Part shown: one piece after another, positions 52,633 to 61,810 of the stretch
How the letters are laid out: the number at the start of each line of letters is the position of its first letter
Numbering within the stretch: the stretch's first letter is position 1
Source of the DNA: an uncultured Flavobacteriaceae bacterium
GTDB lineage: Bacteria; Bacteroidota; Bacteroidia; Flavobacteriales; Flavobacteriaceae
Direction: 5' to 3'
Length of the DNA: 64,000 nucleotides
Assembly (NCBI GenBank): GCA_943842245.1
Contig: CALTAJ010000001.1
Span: 682,001-746,000, forward strand
The notes under the pieces: generated by a model
Database searches by the model: none
What the model was told of the DNA's origin: nothing
What the model saw: the letters and a program-made list of their open reading frames with translations, nothing else
Translations under genes and position numbers: made by a program

Positions 52633-53430
52633 TTAAAATTTATTATAAAATTCAATATATGTTTCCTCGTCCTTGGATTGCGAAAAGTCTAAATGTGGTT
52701 TTTTACTGTCTTTTATATTTTTAATCACAGAATCCGGGAGATTTTCTGAGGCCATAATAATGCCATCAGAATGGGTGGCAGCAATTTTAGAAAGGGCTTC
52801 AAAATTGGCTTGCTTAAGGTCTTCAAGGTGTTGTTTTTCAATTTTATCAAAAACAACTTTTTCATAAAATTTATTTGAAATAGTTCCCTCGAAGTTAGGC
52901 TCATAAATGGAACTTATAATTTTACTTTCTGAAAATAATGGCTCGTCTGAGAAGTATGATTTTAAATACAACGGAAATAAGGCTGTAAACCATCCGTGAA
53001 GGTGAATTATATCTGGAGACCAATTAAGTTTTTTGACGGTTTCGATAACTCCTTTAGTAAAAAAAATCATCCGTTCGTCATTATCCTTAAAAATCTTGCC
53101 CTTTTCGTCGTGGAGAGCTGATCTTCGTTTGAAGTACTCTTCATTGTCAATGAAGTATACTTGCATTCGTTCTTTTGGAATAGAAGCTACTTTAATAATC
53201 AACGGCATGTCCATGTCGTTTATAACTAAGTTCATCCCCGATAGACGAATTACTTCATGCAATTGATGTCTCCTTTCATTAATTAATCCATAACGAGGCA
53301 TAAAGATCCGGGTTTGGCCACCATGCTCATTTATTGCCTTTGGTATTTGAAATGAATTTATCGCTTGTTCCGTTTGAGGCAGATAAGGTACAACCTCCGA
53401 GGAAATAATTAATATTTTTTTGTCTTTCAT
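52633..53430 (-). CDS. glycogen/starch synthase-like protein, N-terminal GT5 domain only
   Basis: A 265-residue protein matching the N-terminal domain of GlgA: ILIISSEVVPYLPQT, PRYGLINERRHQLHEVIRLS and WSPDIIHLHGWFTALFPLYL. The C-terminal GT-B domain with the ADP-glucose site is missing; the usual length is near 480. The KxGG motif of real GlgA is absent. So glycogen synthase activity is unlikely; the short form next to panC is a recurrent flavobacterial arrangement. Confidence 0.82.
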   Translation of the reverse strand: MKDKKILIISSEVVPYLPQTEQAINSFQIPKAINEHGGQTRIFMPRYGLINERRHQLHEVIRLSGMNLVINDMDMPLIIKVASIPKERMQVYFIDNEEYFKRRSALHDEKGKIFKDNDERMIFFTKGVIETVKKLNWSPDIIHLHGWFTALFPLYLKSYFSDEPLFSESKIISSIYEPNFEGTISNKFYEKVVFDKIEKQHLEDLKQANFEALSKIAATHSDGIIMASENLPDSVIKNIKDSKKPHLDFSQSKDEETYIEFYNKF

Positions 53431-53459
53431 AAACTAATTTTCCATTGGAAAAAGTCTTG

Positions 53460-53467
53460 CAAAAGTA
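53460..53467 (-). promoter_or_regulatory. -7 promoter box of the GlgA-like/DUF4270 operon
   Basis: TACTTTTG on the minus strand matches TAnnTTTG exactly, 29 bases before the ATG at 53430. No clear TTG at -33. Confidence 0.5.
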
Positions 53468-53527
53468 CAAAATTAATAGACATATACTTAAAAACTAACT
53501 ACTTTAGCTGAGTTAATGATATCCTAA

Positions 53528-54370
53528 ATGTTGACATTTAAAGCCTCTGGAGAAATTCGAGCATACTTTAAATCAAAATCTGAAAGAATTGGTCTTGTGC
53601 CAACAATGGGTGCTTTGCATTATGGACATCTTTCTTTAGTTAGAAAAGCATGTGCTGAAAATGATTATGTGGTGGTCAGTGTTTATATAAATCCAACACA
53701 ATTTAACCATCAGATTGATTTTGAAAGTTACCCTTCTAATCCTAGTAGTGATATGGCTTTACTTAATCCTTTTTCTGATAAAATTATTTTTTATACCCCC
53801 GATCATAAAGACTTGTATCCTGGAGAAATTCAAAGTAATTCATATGATTTTGGGTCAATAACAGCTCATATGGAGGGTTTATTTCGCCCAAGTCATTTTA
53901 ATGGAGTAGCTACTGTCATAGAGGCTCTTTTTAGAAATATTCAACCTCAAAAAGCTTATTTTGGAGAAAAAGATTTTCAACAGTTACAAATGATCAGAAA
54001 TCTTAGTGTTAAAAAACAAATGGCTGTTTCAATAGTTGGCTGTCCGACTATTAGAGAAAAAGATGGACTTGCAATGAGCTCAAGGAATCTACTACTTAGT
54101 TTAGAGCAACGAAAAGCTGCTCCAATAATTTATGCCACACTCCAAGATTTGAATAAAAATTATCTCAAATCTGATGTGTCTTTGATGAGTCGATATTTTA
54201 AGGAAAAAGTTGAAAAATCTTGTCTAAAAGTAGAGTACTTTTTTGTTGCTTCAATTGATGACTTGATTCCTACTTCTAAACTAGAATTGAATAAAAAATA
54301 TCGCTTTTTTGTTGCAGTATATGCAGGAAAAACCAGATTGGTTGATACCGTCGAATTAGACAGAATATGA
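53528..54370 (+). CDS. panC: pantoate--beta-alanine ligase
   Basis: A 280-residue protein. ATP-binding VPTMGALHYGHLSLVRKA (HxGH), VYINPTQFNHQIDFESYP, KAYFGEKDFQQLQMIRNL and the KMSKS-like DGLAMSSRNLLLS are all present. Joins pantoate and beta-alanine, the step before CoaX in coenzyme A synthesis. Followed by panD after 12 bp. Confidence 0.96.
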   Translation: MLTFKASGEIRAYFKSKSERIGLVPTMGALHYGHLSLVRKACAENDYVVVSVYINPTQFNHQIDFESYPSNPSSDMALLNPFSDKIIFYTPDHKDLYPGEIQSNSYDFGSITAHMEGLFRPSHFNGVATVIEALFRNIQPQKAYFGEKDFQQLQMIRNLSVKKQMAVSIVGCPTIREKDGLAMSSRNLLLSLEQRKAAPIIYATLQDLNKNYLKSDVSLMSRYFKEKVEKSCLKVEYFFVASIDDLIPTSKLELNKKYRFFVAVYAGKTRLVDTVELDRI

Positions 54371-54382
54371 TACCTTTGAAAT

Positions 54383-54733
54383 ATGTTAATTGAAGTGCTT
54401 AAATCAAAAATTCATCGTGTTACAGTAACCGATGCTGATCTAAATTACATTGGAAGTATTACGCTGGATAAAAAACTGATTGATGCTGCAAATCTAGTTG
54501 TAGGTGAAAAAGTCCAAATTGTCAATATCAATAATGGAGAACGTCTCGAAACATATATTATTGAAGGATTAAAAGGTAGTGGAGAAGTTACTCTTAACGG
54601 ACCAGCGGCTCGTAAAGTTCAAAAAGGAGATATTCTGATAATAATTAGCTACGCTCAAATGGATATAGATAGTGCCAAATCATTTAACCCTACCATAGTT
54701 TTTCCTAACGAATTGACCAACCAACTCGATTAA
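54383..54733 (+). CDS. panD: aspartate 1-decarboxylase
   Basis: A 116-residue pyruvoyl enzyme. The self-cleavage site Gly24-Ser25 ([13 protein letters not shown]) is intact, as are [19 protein letters not shown] and [19 protein letters not shown]. It makes beta-alanine for PanC. The 116-residue length is near the E. coli enzyme (126). Confidence 0.96.
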   Translation: MLIEVLKSKIHRVTVTDADLNYIGSITLDKKLIDAANLVVGEKVQIVNINNGERLETYIIEGLKGSGEVTLNGPAARKVQKGDILIIISYAQMDIDSAKSFNPTIVFPNELTNQLD

Positions 54734-54737
54734 GGCT

Positions 54738-55709
54738 TTGAAACAAATAAAATCTTTGATTAAAGTAATAATTCCACTTGGGATAGGGATTTTCTTTATT
54801 TATCTTATGTTAAGAGCAACCACTACAGAAGATAGAAAGCTAATCTTTGATTATGTAAAAAATGCTGATTTACGTTTTATAATGCTTTCTGTTTTATTTG
54901 GAATCTTAAGTCACCTATCCAGAGCTTATCGCTGGAAGTTTATGTTGGCACCTTTGGGCTATAAGCCTCGTTTTGTAAATACTATTTTGGCAGTTCTGAT
55001 TGCATACTTAGCTAATCTTGGGATTCCAAGATCTGGAGAAATATTAAGAGCTACAACACTAAGTTCATATGAAAAAATTCCTTTTGAAAAATCATTTGGA
55101 ACTATCATTGCTGAGCGTCTAGTTGACTTAATTTTTCTTCTGAGTTTTATTTTTTTAGCATTAATCTTACAATATGATTTAATATGGCAGGTTCTTAAAG
55201 AAAAACAAATCTCTCTATCAACTATAATAGCTGCAGCTGTAATAGCCATGACAACTTTTATTTGTCTTAAGTTTCTTTTTGAAAATAATCATTCCAAGCC
55301 AATCAAAAGAATAAAAACTTTTTTAAAAGGACTTGGCGAAGGGATTTTAAGTTTTAAATCCATGACTAATAAAGGTGCATTCCTCCTTCATACGGTTTTT
55401 ATCTGGATCATGTATGTTGCAATGTTTTATGTCATAAAATGGACAGTCCCAGAGGTGGAAAATCTTGGATTAAGTGCTTTATTGCCAGCATTTGTTATTG
55501 GAGGATTAACTATTTCTGCAACCAATGGCGGTATTGGTATTTATCCATTTTCAGTGGCTTTGATGCTATCTGCCTTTGGAATTTCTAACGAATCTGGCCT
55601 TGCCTTTGGCTGGATAGTATGGACATCACAGACGTTAATGATTATACTTTTTGGAAGCCTTTCTTTTTTTGTGTTACCTTTAGTTAACCACAAAAAAAAT
55701 AATCTTTAG
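54738..55709 (+). CDS. flippase-like LPG synthase transmembrane-domain protein
   Basis: A 323-residue protein with eight or so hydrophobic helices. LSHLSRAYRWKFMLAPLGYK, AYLANLGIPRSGEILRATTL and FGTIIAERLVDLIFLLSF match the UPF0104 / lysylphosphatidylglycerol synthetase membrane domain (flippase-like). No aminoacyl-transferase domain is attached. Start is TTG at 54738, 4 bp after panD, so likely the same operon. Substrate unknown. Confidence 0.82.
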   Translation: MKQIKSLIKVIIPLGIGIFFIYLMLRATTTEDRKLIFDYVKNADLRFIMLSVLFGILSHLSRAYRWKFMLAPLGYKPRFVNTILAVLIAYLANLGIPRSGEILRATTLSSYEKIPFEKSFGTIIAERLVDLIFLLSFIFLALILQYDLIWQVLKEKQISLSTIIAAAVIAMTTFICLKFLFENNHSKPIKRIKTFLKGLGEGILSFKSMTNKGAFLLHTVFIWIMYVAMFYVIKWTVPEVENLGLSALLPAFVIGGLTISATNGGIGIYPFSVALMLSAFGISNESGLAFGWIVWTSQTLMIILFGSLSFFVLPLVNHKKNNL

Positions 55710-55717
55710 ACAAATTT

Positions 55718-57070
55718 ATGGCCAAATTAAAAAAAGCTTTCTTTTGTCAAAACTGTGGAGCTCAACATTCACAATGGCAAGGTAAATGCAATGGCTGTGG
55801 AGAATGGAATACTTTGATTGAAGAACTTTTAATCAAAAACCCAGAAAAAGAATGGGCCTCAGAAAGTTCAAATAAGGCTTCAAAGCCAGTAAGGATGGAC
55901 GCCATTGACGTAAGTGCTATTCCAAAAATAAAAACTGGTGATACTGAATTAGATCGAGTCTTAGGTGGTGGATTAGTCCCTGGAGTGGTCATTCTTTTAG
56001 GTGGAGAGCCTGGGATTGGAAAATCAACCCTTTTATTACAAGTTGCTCTTCAGCTAAAAAAGAAAGTTCTATATGTCTCAGGAGAAGAAAGCCAACAGCA
56101 AATCAAACTTCGGGCAACAAGAATGGGTTTAGCTGAAGATAATTGCTTCGTTCTAAGTGAAACTGAAACTCAAAGTATTTTTCATCAATTGCAAAATATT
56201 CAGCCTCAACTATTGATAATTGATTCTATTCAGACACTACATAGCAACCACATTGAAAGTGGGGCTGGGAGTGTTTCTCAAATTCGAACCTCCGCAGCAG
56301 AATTAATACAGTATGCAAAAACTACAGACGTTCCTGTAATTTTAGTAGGACATATTACCAAAGATGGTGCCATTGCAGGCCCAAAGATTCTGGAGCATAT
56401 GGTAGATACTGTTCTTCAATTTGAAGGAGATCGAAATCATACCTATCGTATACTAAGGGCTCAAAAAAACCGCTTTGGAGCAACTTCTGAAATCGGTATA
56501 TATGAAATGATTTCACAAGGCCTTAGACAAGTAAAAAATCCAAGTGAAATACTAATTTCTGAAAAAGAAAGTTCTCTAAGTGGACATGCCATAGCAGCAA
56601 CTATAGAGGGCATTCGTCCTTTGATGATTGAAGTTCAGGCCTTGGTGAGTAGTGCTGTTTACGGAACTCCCCAAAGAAGCAGTACTGGATTTAATTCCAA
56701 ACGATTGAATATGCTTCTAGCTGTTTTAGAAAAAAGAGCTGGATTTGCTCTTGGAAGTAAAGATGTCTTTATTAACATAACCGGAGGAATGAGTATTGAA
56801 GATCCTGCTCTAGACTTAGCCGTTATTGCAGCTATCCTTTCAAGCTATCATGAAAGTCCCATTTCCCAAAAAATTTGTTTTGCAGCTGAAATTGGACTTT
56901 CTGGCGAGATTAGGCCAATTCCTAAAGTAGACCAAAGAATACAAGAAGCTGAAAAATTAGGCTTTGAAAACATCGTTATTTCTCAATATTCTAAACTAAA
57001 TGTAAATCAAAAGTTGATTCAAGTTCAACAATTATCCAAAGTAGACAACCTAGTTAATTTTCTTTCGTAA
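55718..57070 (+). CDS. radA: DNA repair protein RadA
   Basis: A 450-residue protein with an N-terminal zinc finger (FFCQNCGAQHSQWQGKCNGC), Walker A GGEPGIGKSTLLLQVA, the RadA motif AQKNRFGATSEIGIYEM and a C-terminal Lon-type domain (INITGGMSIEDPALDLAVI). RadA processes recombination intermediates. Eight bp after the flippase-like gene. Confidence 0.96.
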   Translation: MAKLKKAFFCQNCGAQHSQWQGKCNGCGEWNTLIEELLIKNPEKEWASESSNKASKPVRMDAIDVSAIPKIKTGDTELDRVLGGGLVPGVVILLGGEPGIGKSTLLLQVALQLKKKVLYVSGEESQQQIKLRATRMGLAEDNCFVLSETETQSIFHQLQNIQPQLLIIDSIQTLHSNHIESGAGSVSQIRTSAAELIQYAKTTDVPVILVGHITKDGAIAGPKILEHMVDTVLQFEGDRNHTYRILRAQKNRFGATSEIGIYEMISQGLRQVKNPSEILISEKESSLSGHAIAATIEGIRPLMIEVQALVSSAVYGTPQRSSTGFNSKRLNMLLAVLEKRAGFALGSKDVFINITGGMSIEDPALDLAVIAAILSSYHESPISQKICFAAEIGLSGEIRPIPKVDQRIQEAEKLGFENIVISQYSKLNVNQKLIQVQQLSKVDNLVNFLS

Positions 57071-57123
57071 AATTAGTTTTTAGAAAAAAGAGCCTATATT
57101 AGAGAGGGCAAAATGCTTTTATC

Positions 57124-58467
57124 ATGAAAGAAATCATTTCTAAGTTCATTGCAGAAGTTGATGCAAAAAATAAAAATGAACCTGAGTTTATGCAAGCAGT
57201 GACAGAAGTCGCTGAAACTGTTATTCCTTATATCGTGAAAAACGATATTTACTATGGTCAAAACATCTTACTTAGAATGGCAGAACCCGAACGTGTATTA
57301 TCATTTCGTGTTGCCTGGATCGATGATAATGAAGAAATTCAAGTTAATCGAGGTTACAGGGTTCAAATGAACTCAGCCATTGGCCCCTATAAAGGTGGAT
57401 TGAGGTTTCACCCAAGTGTAAATCTTAGCGTTTTAAAGTTTTTAGCATTTGAGCAAACGTTTAAAAATAGTCTTACTACCCTACCCATGGGTGGTGGAAA
57501 AGGAGGTTCAGATTTTAATCCAAAAGGCAGGTCAGATACTGAAGTAATGCGCTTTTGTCAAAGCTTTATGACAGAACTTTATAGCCATATTGGTCCTAAT
57601 CGTGATGTCCCTGCAGGTGACATTGGTGTTGGTGGTCGTGAAATCGGATATCTCTTTGGACAATACAAACGTCTTAAAAATGAGTTCACTGGAGTCTTGA
57701 CTGGAAAGGGTGCTTCATTCGGAGGCTCATTAATACGTCCTGAAGCAACAGGCTACGGAGTAGTCTATTTTACAGAGCAAATGTTGAAGTATAAAAATAA
57801 TAGCTTAAAAGGTAAGAAAATTACTATTTCAGGTTCTGGTAATGTTGCGCAATATGCAACAGAAAAATGTATTGAATTAGGAGCAAAAGTCATCACTCTT
57901 TCGGATTCTTCAGGTTATATAATAGATCCAGACGGAATTGATAAAGAAAAGCTAGCTTTTATAATGGATCTCAAGAATATAAAAAGAGGTCGAATTGAAT
58001 CCTATACTAAAAAATATCCTAAAGCTTCTTTTAATGCTGGACAAACTCCTTGGAAAGTTGCTTGTGATATTGCACTTCCTTGTGCTACTCAAAATGAATT
58101 AAATGGTAATGATGCTAAAAAATTATTAAACAATGGTTGTATTTGTATTGGAGAAGGAGCAAATATGCCCTGTACGCCTGAAGCTATTGAATTATTTAAA
58201 AAGAATAAATTATTATTCGCTCCAGGAAAGGCTTCTAATGCTGGAGGAGTTGCAGTTTCTGGACTTGAAATGGCTCAAAATTCATTGCGTTACAGTTGGA
58301 CTAGAGAAGAGGTAAATAAACGTCTTCAAACAATTATGATTGATATTCATGAATCATGTTTACAATATGGAAAGGATGAAAATGGTTATGTTGACTATGT
58401 CAAAGGAGCAAATATTGCTGGCTTTGTAAAAGTTGCTGATGCAATGCTTGCCCAAGGAGTGGTATAA
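57124..58467 (+). CDS. gdhA: NADP-type glutamate dehydrogenase
   Basis: A 447-residue hexameric GDH. GPYKGGLRFHPSVNLSVLKF, the catalytic Lys region LPMGGGKGGSDFNPKGRSDT, PAGDIGVGGREIGYLFGQYK and the coenzyme-binding ISGSGNVAQYATEKCIEL are intact. Links 2-oxoglutarate with ammonia. Followed by recO after 3 bp. Confidence 0.97.
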   Translation: MKEIISKFIAEVDAKNKNEPEFMQAVTEVAETVIPYIVKNDIYYGQNILLRMAEPERVLSFRVAWIDDNEEIQVNRGYRVQMNSAIGPYKGGLRFHPSVNLSVLKFLAFEQTFKNSLTTLPMGGGKGGSDFNPKGRSDTEVMRFCQSFMTELYSHIGPNRDVPAGDIGVGGREIGYLFGQYKRLKNEFTGVLTGKGASFGGSLIRPEATGYGVVYFTEQMLKYKNNSLKGKKITISGSGNVAQYATEKCIELGAKVITLSDSSGYIIDPDGIDKEKLAFIMDLKNIKRGRIESYTKKYPKASFNAGQTPWKVACDIALPCATQNELNGNDAKKLLNNGCICIGEGANMPCTPEAIELFKKNKLLFAPGKASNAGGVAVSGLEMAQNSLRYSWTREEVNKRLQTIMIDIHESCLQYGKDENGYVDYVKGANIAGFVKVADAMLAQGVV

Positions 58468-58470
58468 GTC

Positions 58471-59211
58471 GTGACAAGTAACCAAAATGATACAGTTCAC
58501 GCATTTACTCTAGGTCTTGTTAAGTATGGAGACACTAGTTTAATTTCAGCTTGTTATACTTTGGAGTATGGCTTGCAATCTTATATGCTTAAAGGCATAT
58601 TGACTAAAGGCAAAAAAAAAGTTTCTAAATCCCTATTTGAACCACTTAATTTATTGGAATTTCAAGCCCCTAAAAACTCTGAAAACCGTTTAAGTTATAT
58701 TAAAGAAGCTAAACTTCACTATACATATTCTTCAATTCCTTATGATCTAAATAAAAAAGCTTTGATATTTTTCTTATCAGAAGTACTACATCAAGTTTTT
58801 CGAGAGGAACAAGAACCCAATCCACCACTTTATCATTTTGTCAAAAAAAATTTAATCTGGCTAGATACTCAAAATAAGTTAGGCCTATTTCATATTAAAA
58901 TGATGTTGGATTTAACAGAATTTATTGGATTTTATCCTAATATGTCTAACTCTGAAGCACCTTTTTTTGACTTACAGGCTGGCTGTGGGAGTTTTATTAA
59001 GCCTGTAACTCCTTTTATTGAGGAGCCAATGAAAAGTTACTGGACTAGTATTTTGGGTACGGCTTTTGATAAAATTGGAAATATTCAGCTTATAAAAGAA
59101 CAAAAAACTGAAATGCTAAGAAATATCATCACCTATTTCGAACTACATTTACAGCAATTTAAACCTCCAAAATCTACAGAAATATTAAATGAAATTTTTA
59201 AGACACCTTAG
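58471..59211 (+). CDS. recO: DNA repair protein RecO
   Basis: A 246-residue protein. N-terminal OB fold (HAFTLGLVKYGDTSLISACY, SYMLKGILTKGKKK) and helical C-terminal domain. The Cys positions in the zinc region are reduced (only QAGCGSFI is left), as is common in Bacteroidota. GTG start at 58471. Overlaps the TonB receptor by 23 bp. Confidence 0.87.
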   Translation: MTSNQNDTVHAFTLGLVKYGDTSLISACYTLEYGLQSYMLKGILTKGKKKVSKSLFEPLNLLEFQAPKNSENRLSYIKEAKLHYTYSSIPYDLNKKALIFFLSEVLHQVFREEQEPNPPLYHFVKKNLIWLDTQNKLGLFHIKMMLDLTEFIGFYPNMSNSEAPFFDLQAGCGSFIKPVTPFIEEPMKSYWTSILGTAFDKIGNIQLIKEQKTEMLRNIITYFELHLQQFKPPKSTEILNEIFKTP

Positions 59212-61666
59212 CTCGTTTCTTATATTATCTCTATCGATCTGGGCCTCGGGACAGGAAATTTTAATTGTCGACGAAGCCTCAGGACTTCCGCTAGAGGGGG
59301 TTGCGTTATACAATAAATCTAAAACAAATGCCACAATAACAAATAAAAATGGCATAGCTAATTTATCCGTTTTTTCTGCTGGAGAAACTGTCTTTGTTCA
59401 ACATTATGGCTATAAAAATCGAAGTTTTGAAATGAACAATGAGAGTCCTCATTATCCATTTCAATTTGCTTTACAAAGTGAAAATCAAAACTTAGAAGAA
59501 GTAATTCTATCTATAGCAAGGAATGCTTCCACAAGAAAGCAAATTGCAGAAAAAGTTTCAGTTATAAGTACTAAGGAAATTTTAGCTCAACGTCCAGCTA
59601 CAGGTGCTGATTTAATAAGTCTTAGCCCTGGTGTAAGGATTCAGAAGTCACAAGGAGGAGGAGGAAGTCCTGTTATTCGTGGATTTGAAGCAAATCGTTT
59701 ACTATTAGTCGTAGATGGAGTAAGAATGAACAATGCTATATATCGAAGTGGGCACTTACAAAATGCCATAACAATTCATCCCAATATCGTCGAAAGGGTT
59801 GAAGTTATTTTTGGATCTTCATCTGTGGGGTATGGATCAGATGCTTTGGGAGGAGTAATACATTACTACACTAGAAATCCACTTATTAATAGTAAGGAAA
59901 AGATTAAAACCCAGTTTTCAAGTGATTTTTCATCCGCTAATACTTCTTCAATAAATTCAATTTCAACAGAAGTTAGTTTTAAAAAGTGGGCAAGCCTCAC
60001 AAGCTTAAGCTATTCAGGATTTGGTGACATTCGTATGGGTGAAAACAGAAATCATGGTTATGAGAGCTGGGGAATGACAACTTATTATTCAATGAATAAT
60101 CGAAATACTTATAGTCCTTTACCGATTGAAAATCAAAATCCTTTAATTCAAAAAAATACTGGTTATAACCAATTTGATTTACTCCAAAAATTTTTATTTC
60201 AAGTTGGTGGTCAAAGCCAATTGGTCTTAAATCTTCAATATTCCAAATCATCCGATATATACAGATACGATAAACTTGCAGAGGAAAAAAATAATTCACT
60301 AAGATATGCAGAGTGGTATTATGGCCCTCAAAAACGTTTTTTATTTTCACCTCAATTGAAGATATTTCCAGAAAAAAAATACTTGAATTCAGGTAAAATT
60401 ACTTTTGCACTTCAAAATCTTGAGGAGTCTAGAGTAAATCGTTTCTTCAACAGCTTTACGCGAAATCATCAAACCGAAAAAGTTAATGCCTTAAGTCTTA
60501 ACGGTGATTTTGAATTCGAGCATAAGGAAAATGCCTCTTTTTCATATGGTTTCGAGGGTATATATAATGACGTAAATTCCTTTGCATTTAAAAATGATCT
60601 TCTTTTACAACAAAATCAAATAATAGGCTATACGCCTAGACTACCAATACCTACTCGCTATCCAAGTCGAGGAAGCTCCTATGTGAGCTATGCTGTTTAT
60701 TTAAATTGGATATGGAACATAACTTCGCAACTTACATTAAATGCAGGATTAAGACTAACAAAAACACATTTAGATGGAAGTTGGAAAGAATTTTATAATA
60801 TAAACGCATTACTTTCAGAGGTAAATCTTGATTCTGAGGCACTCACAGGAACGCTTGCTCTAACCTACCGTCCTAATAAAGTAACTCAATTGAATGCAAT
60901 TATTTCAAACGGATTTAGAAATCCTAACATTGACGATATTGGCAAAATTCGAGAAAGTAAAGGGAATCTTGTTGTACCAAATCCTTTTCTATATCCAGAA
61001 TATGCCTATAATTTTGAGCTAGGTATAACTCATTACCTTCCCAAAGCGGAAAACTATTTCTCCATAAGAGGTTTTTCTACTCTAATTTCCAGACATATTG
61101 GGCGAGCTGATTATATTATCTTTGCTGATAAAACTACACCTAATCTAAATACTATTTTATACAATGGCGAAGAGCTATATACCCTAGCAAACGACAACTT
61201 AGGTAATCGTTATTTATTTGGCGCATCTTTAGATGGAAATTTTTCACTTTCAAGAAATTTTTCACTTAAAGGAGACTTAAGTATTATTGAAGCTTTAAAA
61301 AATGATCAATATGGACCCTTGCCTTCAATCTCTCCTATTTTTGGAAGCCTTCTATTAAATTATCAAAAAAATAATTGGTTTTCAAGTTTACGCTTTCAAT
61401 TTAGTGGAAGTAAAGATCCTGAGGATTACAGTACTGGTGGTGAAGATGGCTTAGAAGAAACTCCACTTATTTCAATATCTCAAGGAATATATGCAGGTAC
61501 TCCCTCATGGTCAGAATTATCATTTCTAACTCAATATCAATTAAATAGGAATGTTTTTTTAAGGTTAGGTTTAGATAATATTTTTGATGTACACTACAGA
61601 AGTTTTGCCTCTGGAATATCTGCTCCTGGAAGAAACTTTAAACTTGGAGTTAATGTCAGTTTCTAA
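59189..61666 (+). CDS. TonB-dependent receptor, heme/hemoglobin-type motifs
   Basis: An 825-residue receptor with signal peptide, carboxypeptidase-like domain (about 20-110), plug (SPVIRGFEANRLLLVVDGVR, YRSGHLQNAITIHPNIVERV, SSSVGYGSDALGGVIHYYTR) and barrel. The barrel contains NGFRNPNIDDIGKIRES, which corresponds to the FRAPN/NPDL-type motif of heme and siderophore receptors. Ligand (heme, Fe-siderophore) is inferred. It overlaps recO by 23 bp and is intact to the terminal strand. Confidence 0.88.
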   Translation: MKFLRHLSSFLILSLSIWASGQEILIVDEASGLPLEGVALYNKSKTNATITNKNGIANLSVFSAGETVFVQHYGYKNRSFEMNNESPHYPFQFALQSENQNLEEVILSIARNASTRKQIAEKVSVISTKEILAQRPATGADLISLSPGVRIQKSQGGGGSPVIRGFEANRLLLVVDGVRMNNAIYRSGHLQNAITIHPNIVERVEVIFGSSSVGYGSDALGGVIHYYTRNPLINSKEKIKTQFSSDFSSANTSSINSISTEVSFKKWASLTSLSYSGFGDIRMGENRNHGYESWGMTTYYSMNNRNTYSPLPIENQNPLIQKNTGYNQFDLLQKFLFQVGGQSQLVLNLQYSKSSDIYRYDKLAEEKNNSLRYAEWYYGPQKRFLFSPQLKIFPEKKYLNSGKITFALQNLEESRVNRFFNSFTRNHQTEKVNALSLNGDFEFEHKENASFSYGFEGIYNDVNSFAFKNDLLLQQNQIIGYTPRLPIPTRYPSRGSSYVSYAVYLNWIWNITSQLTLNAGLRLTKTHLDGSWKEFYNINALLSEVNLDSEALTGTLALTYRPNKVTQLNAIISNGFRNPNIDDIGKIRESKGNLVVPNPFLYPEYAYNFELGITHYLPKAENYFSIRGFSTLISRHIGRADYIIFADKTTPNLNTILYNGEELYTLANDNLGNRYLFGASLDGNFSLSRNFSLKGDLSIIEALKNDQYGPLPSISPIFGSLLLNYQKNNWFSSLRFQFSGSKDPEDYSTGGEDGLEETPLISISQGIYAGTPSWSELSFLTQYQLNRNVFLRLGLDNIFDVHYRSFASGISAPGRNFKLGVNVSF

Positions 61667-61810
61667 AAAGAGCTTTATCAAAACAGTATCCTAGCTAAAG
61701 ACTTTCTATTTTTTGACTTAAATTAATTACTTTCGCACTTAATTGTCGATGTGAATTGACAATAAGCTTAAAAACAGCTGAAAAAACACCATTATTAAGA
61801 ACCTAAAAAG

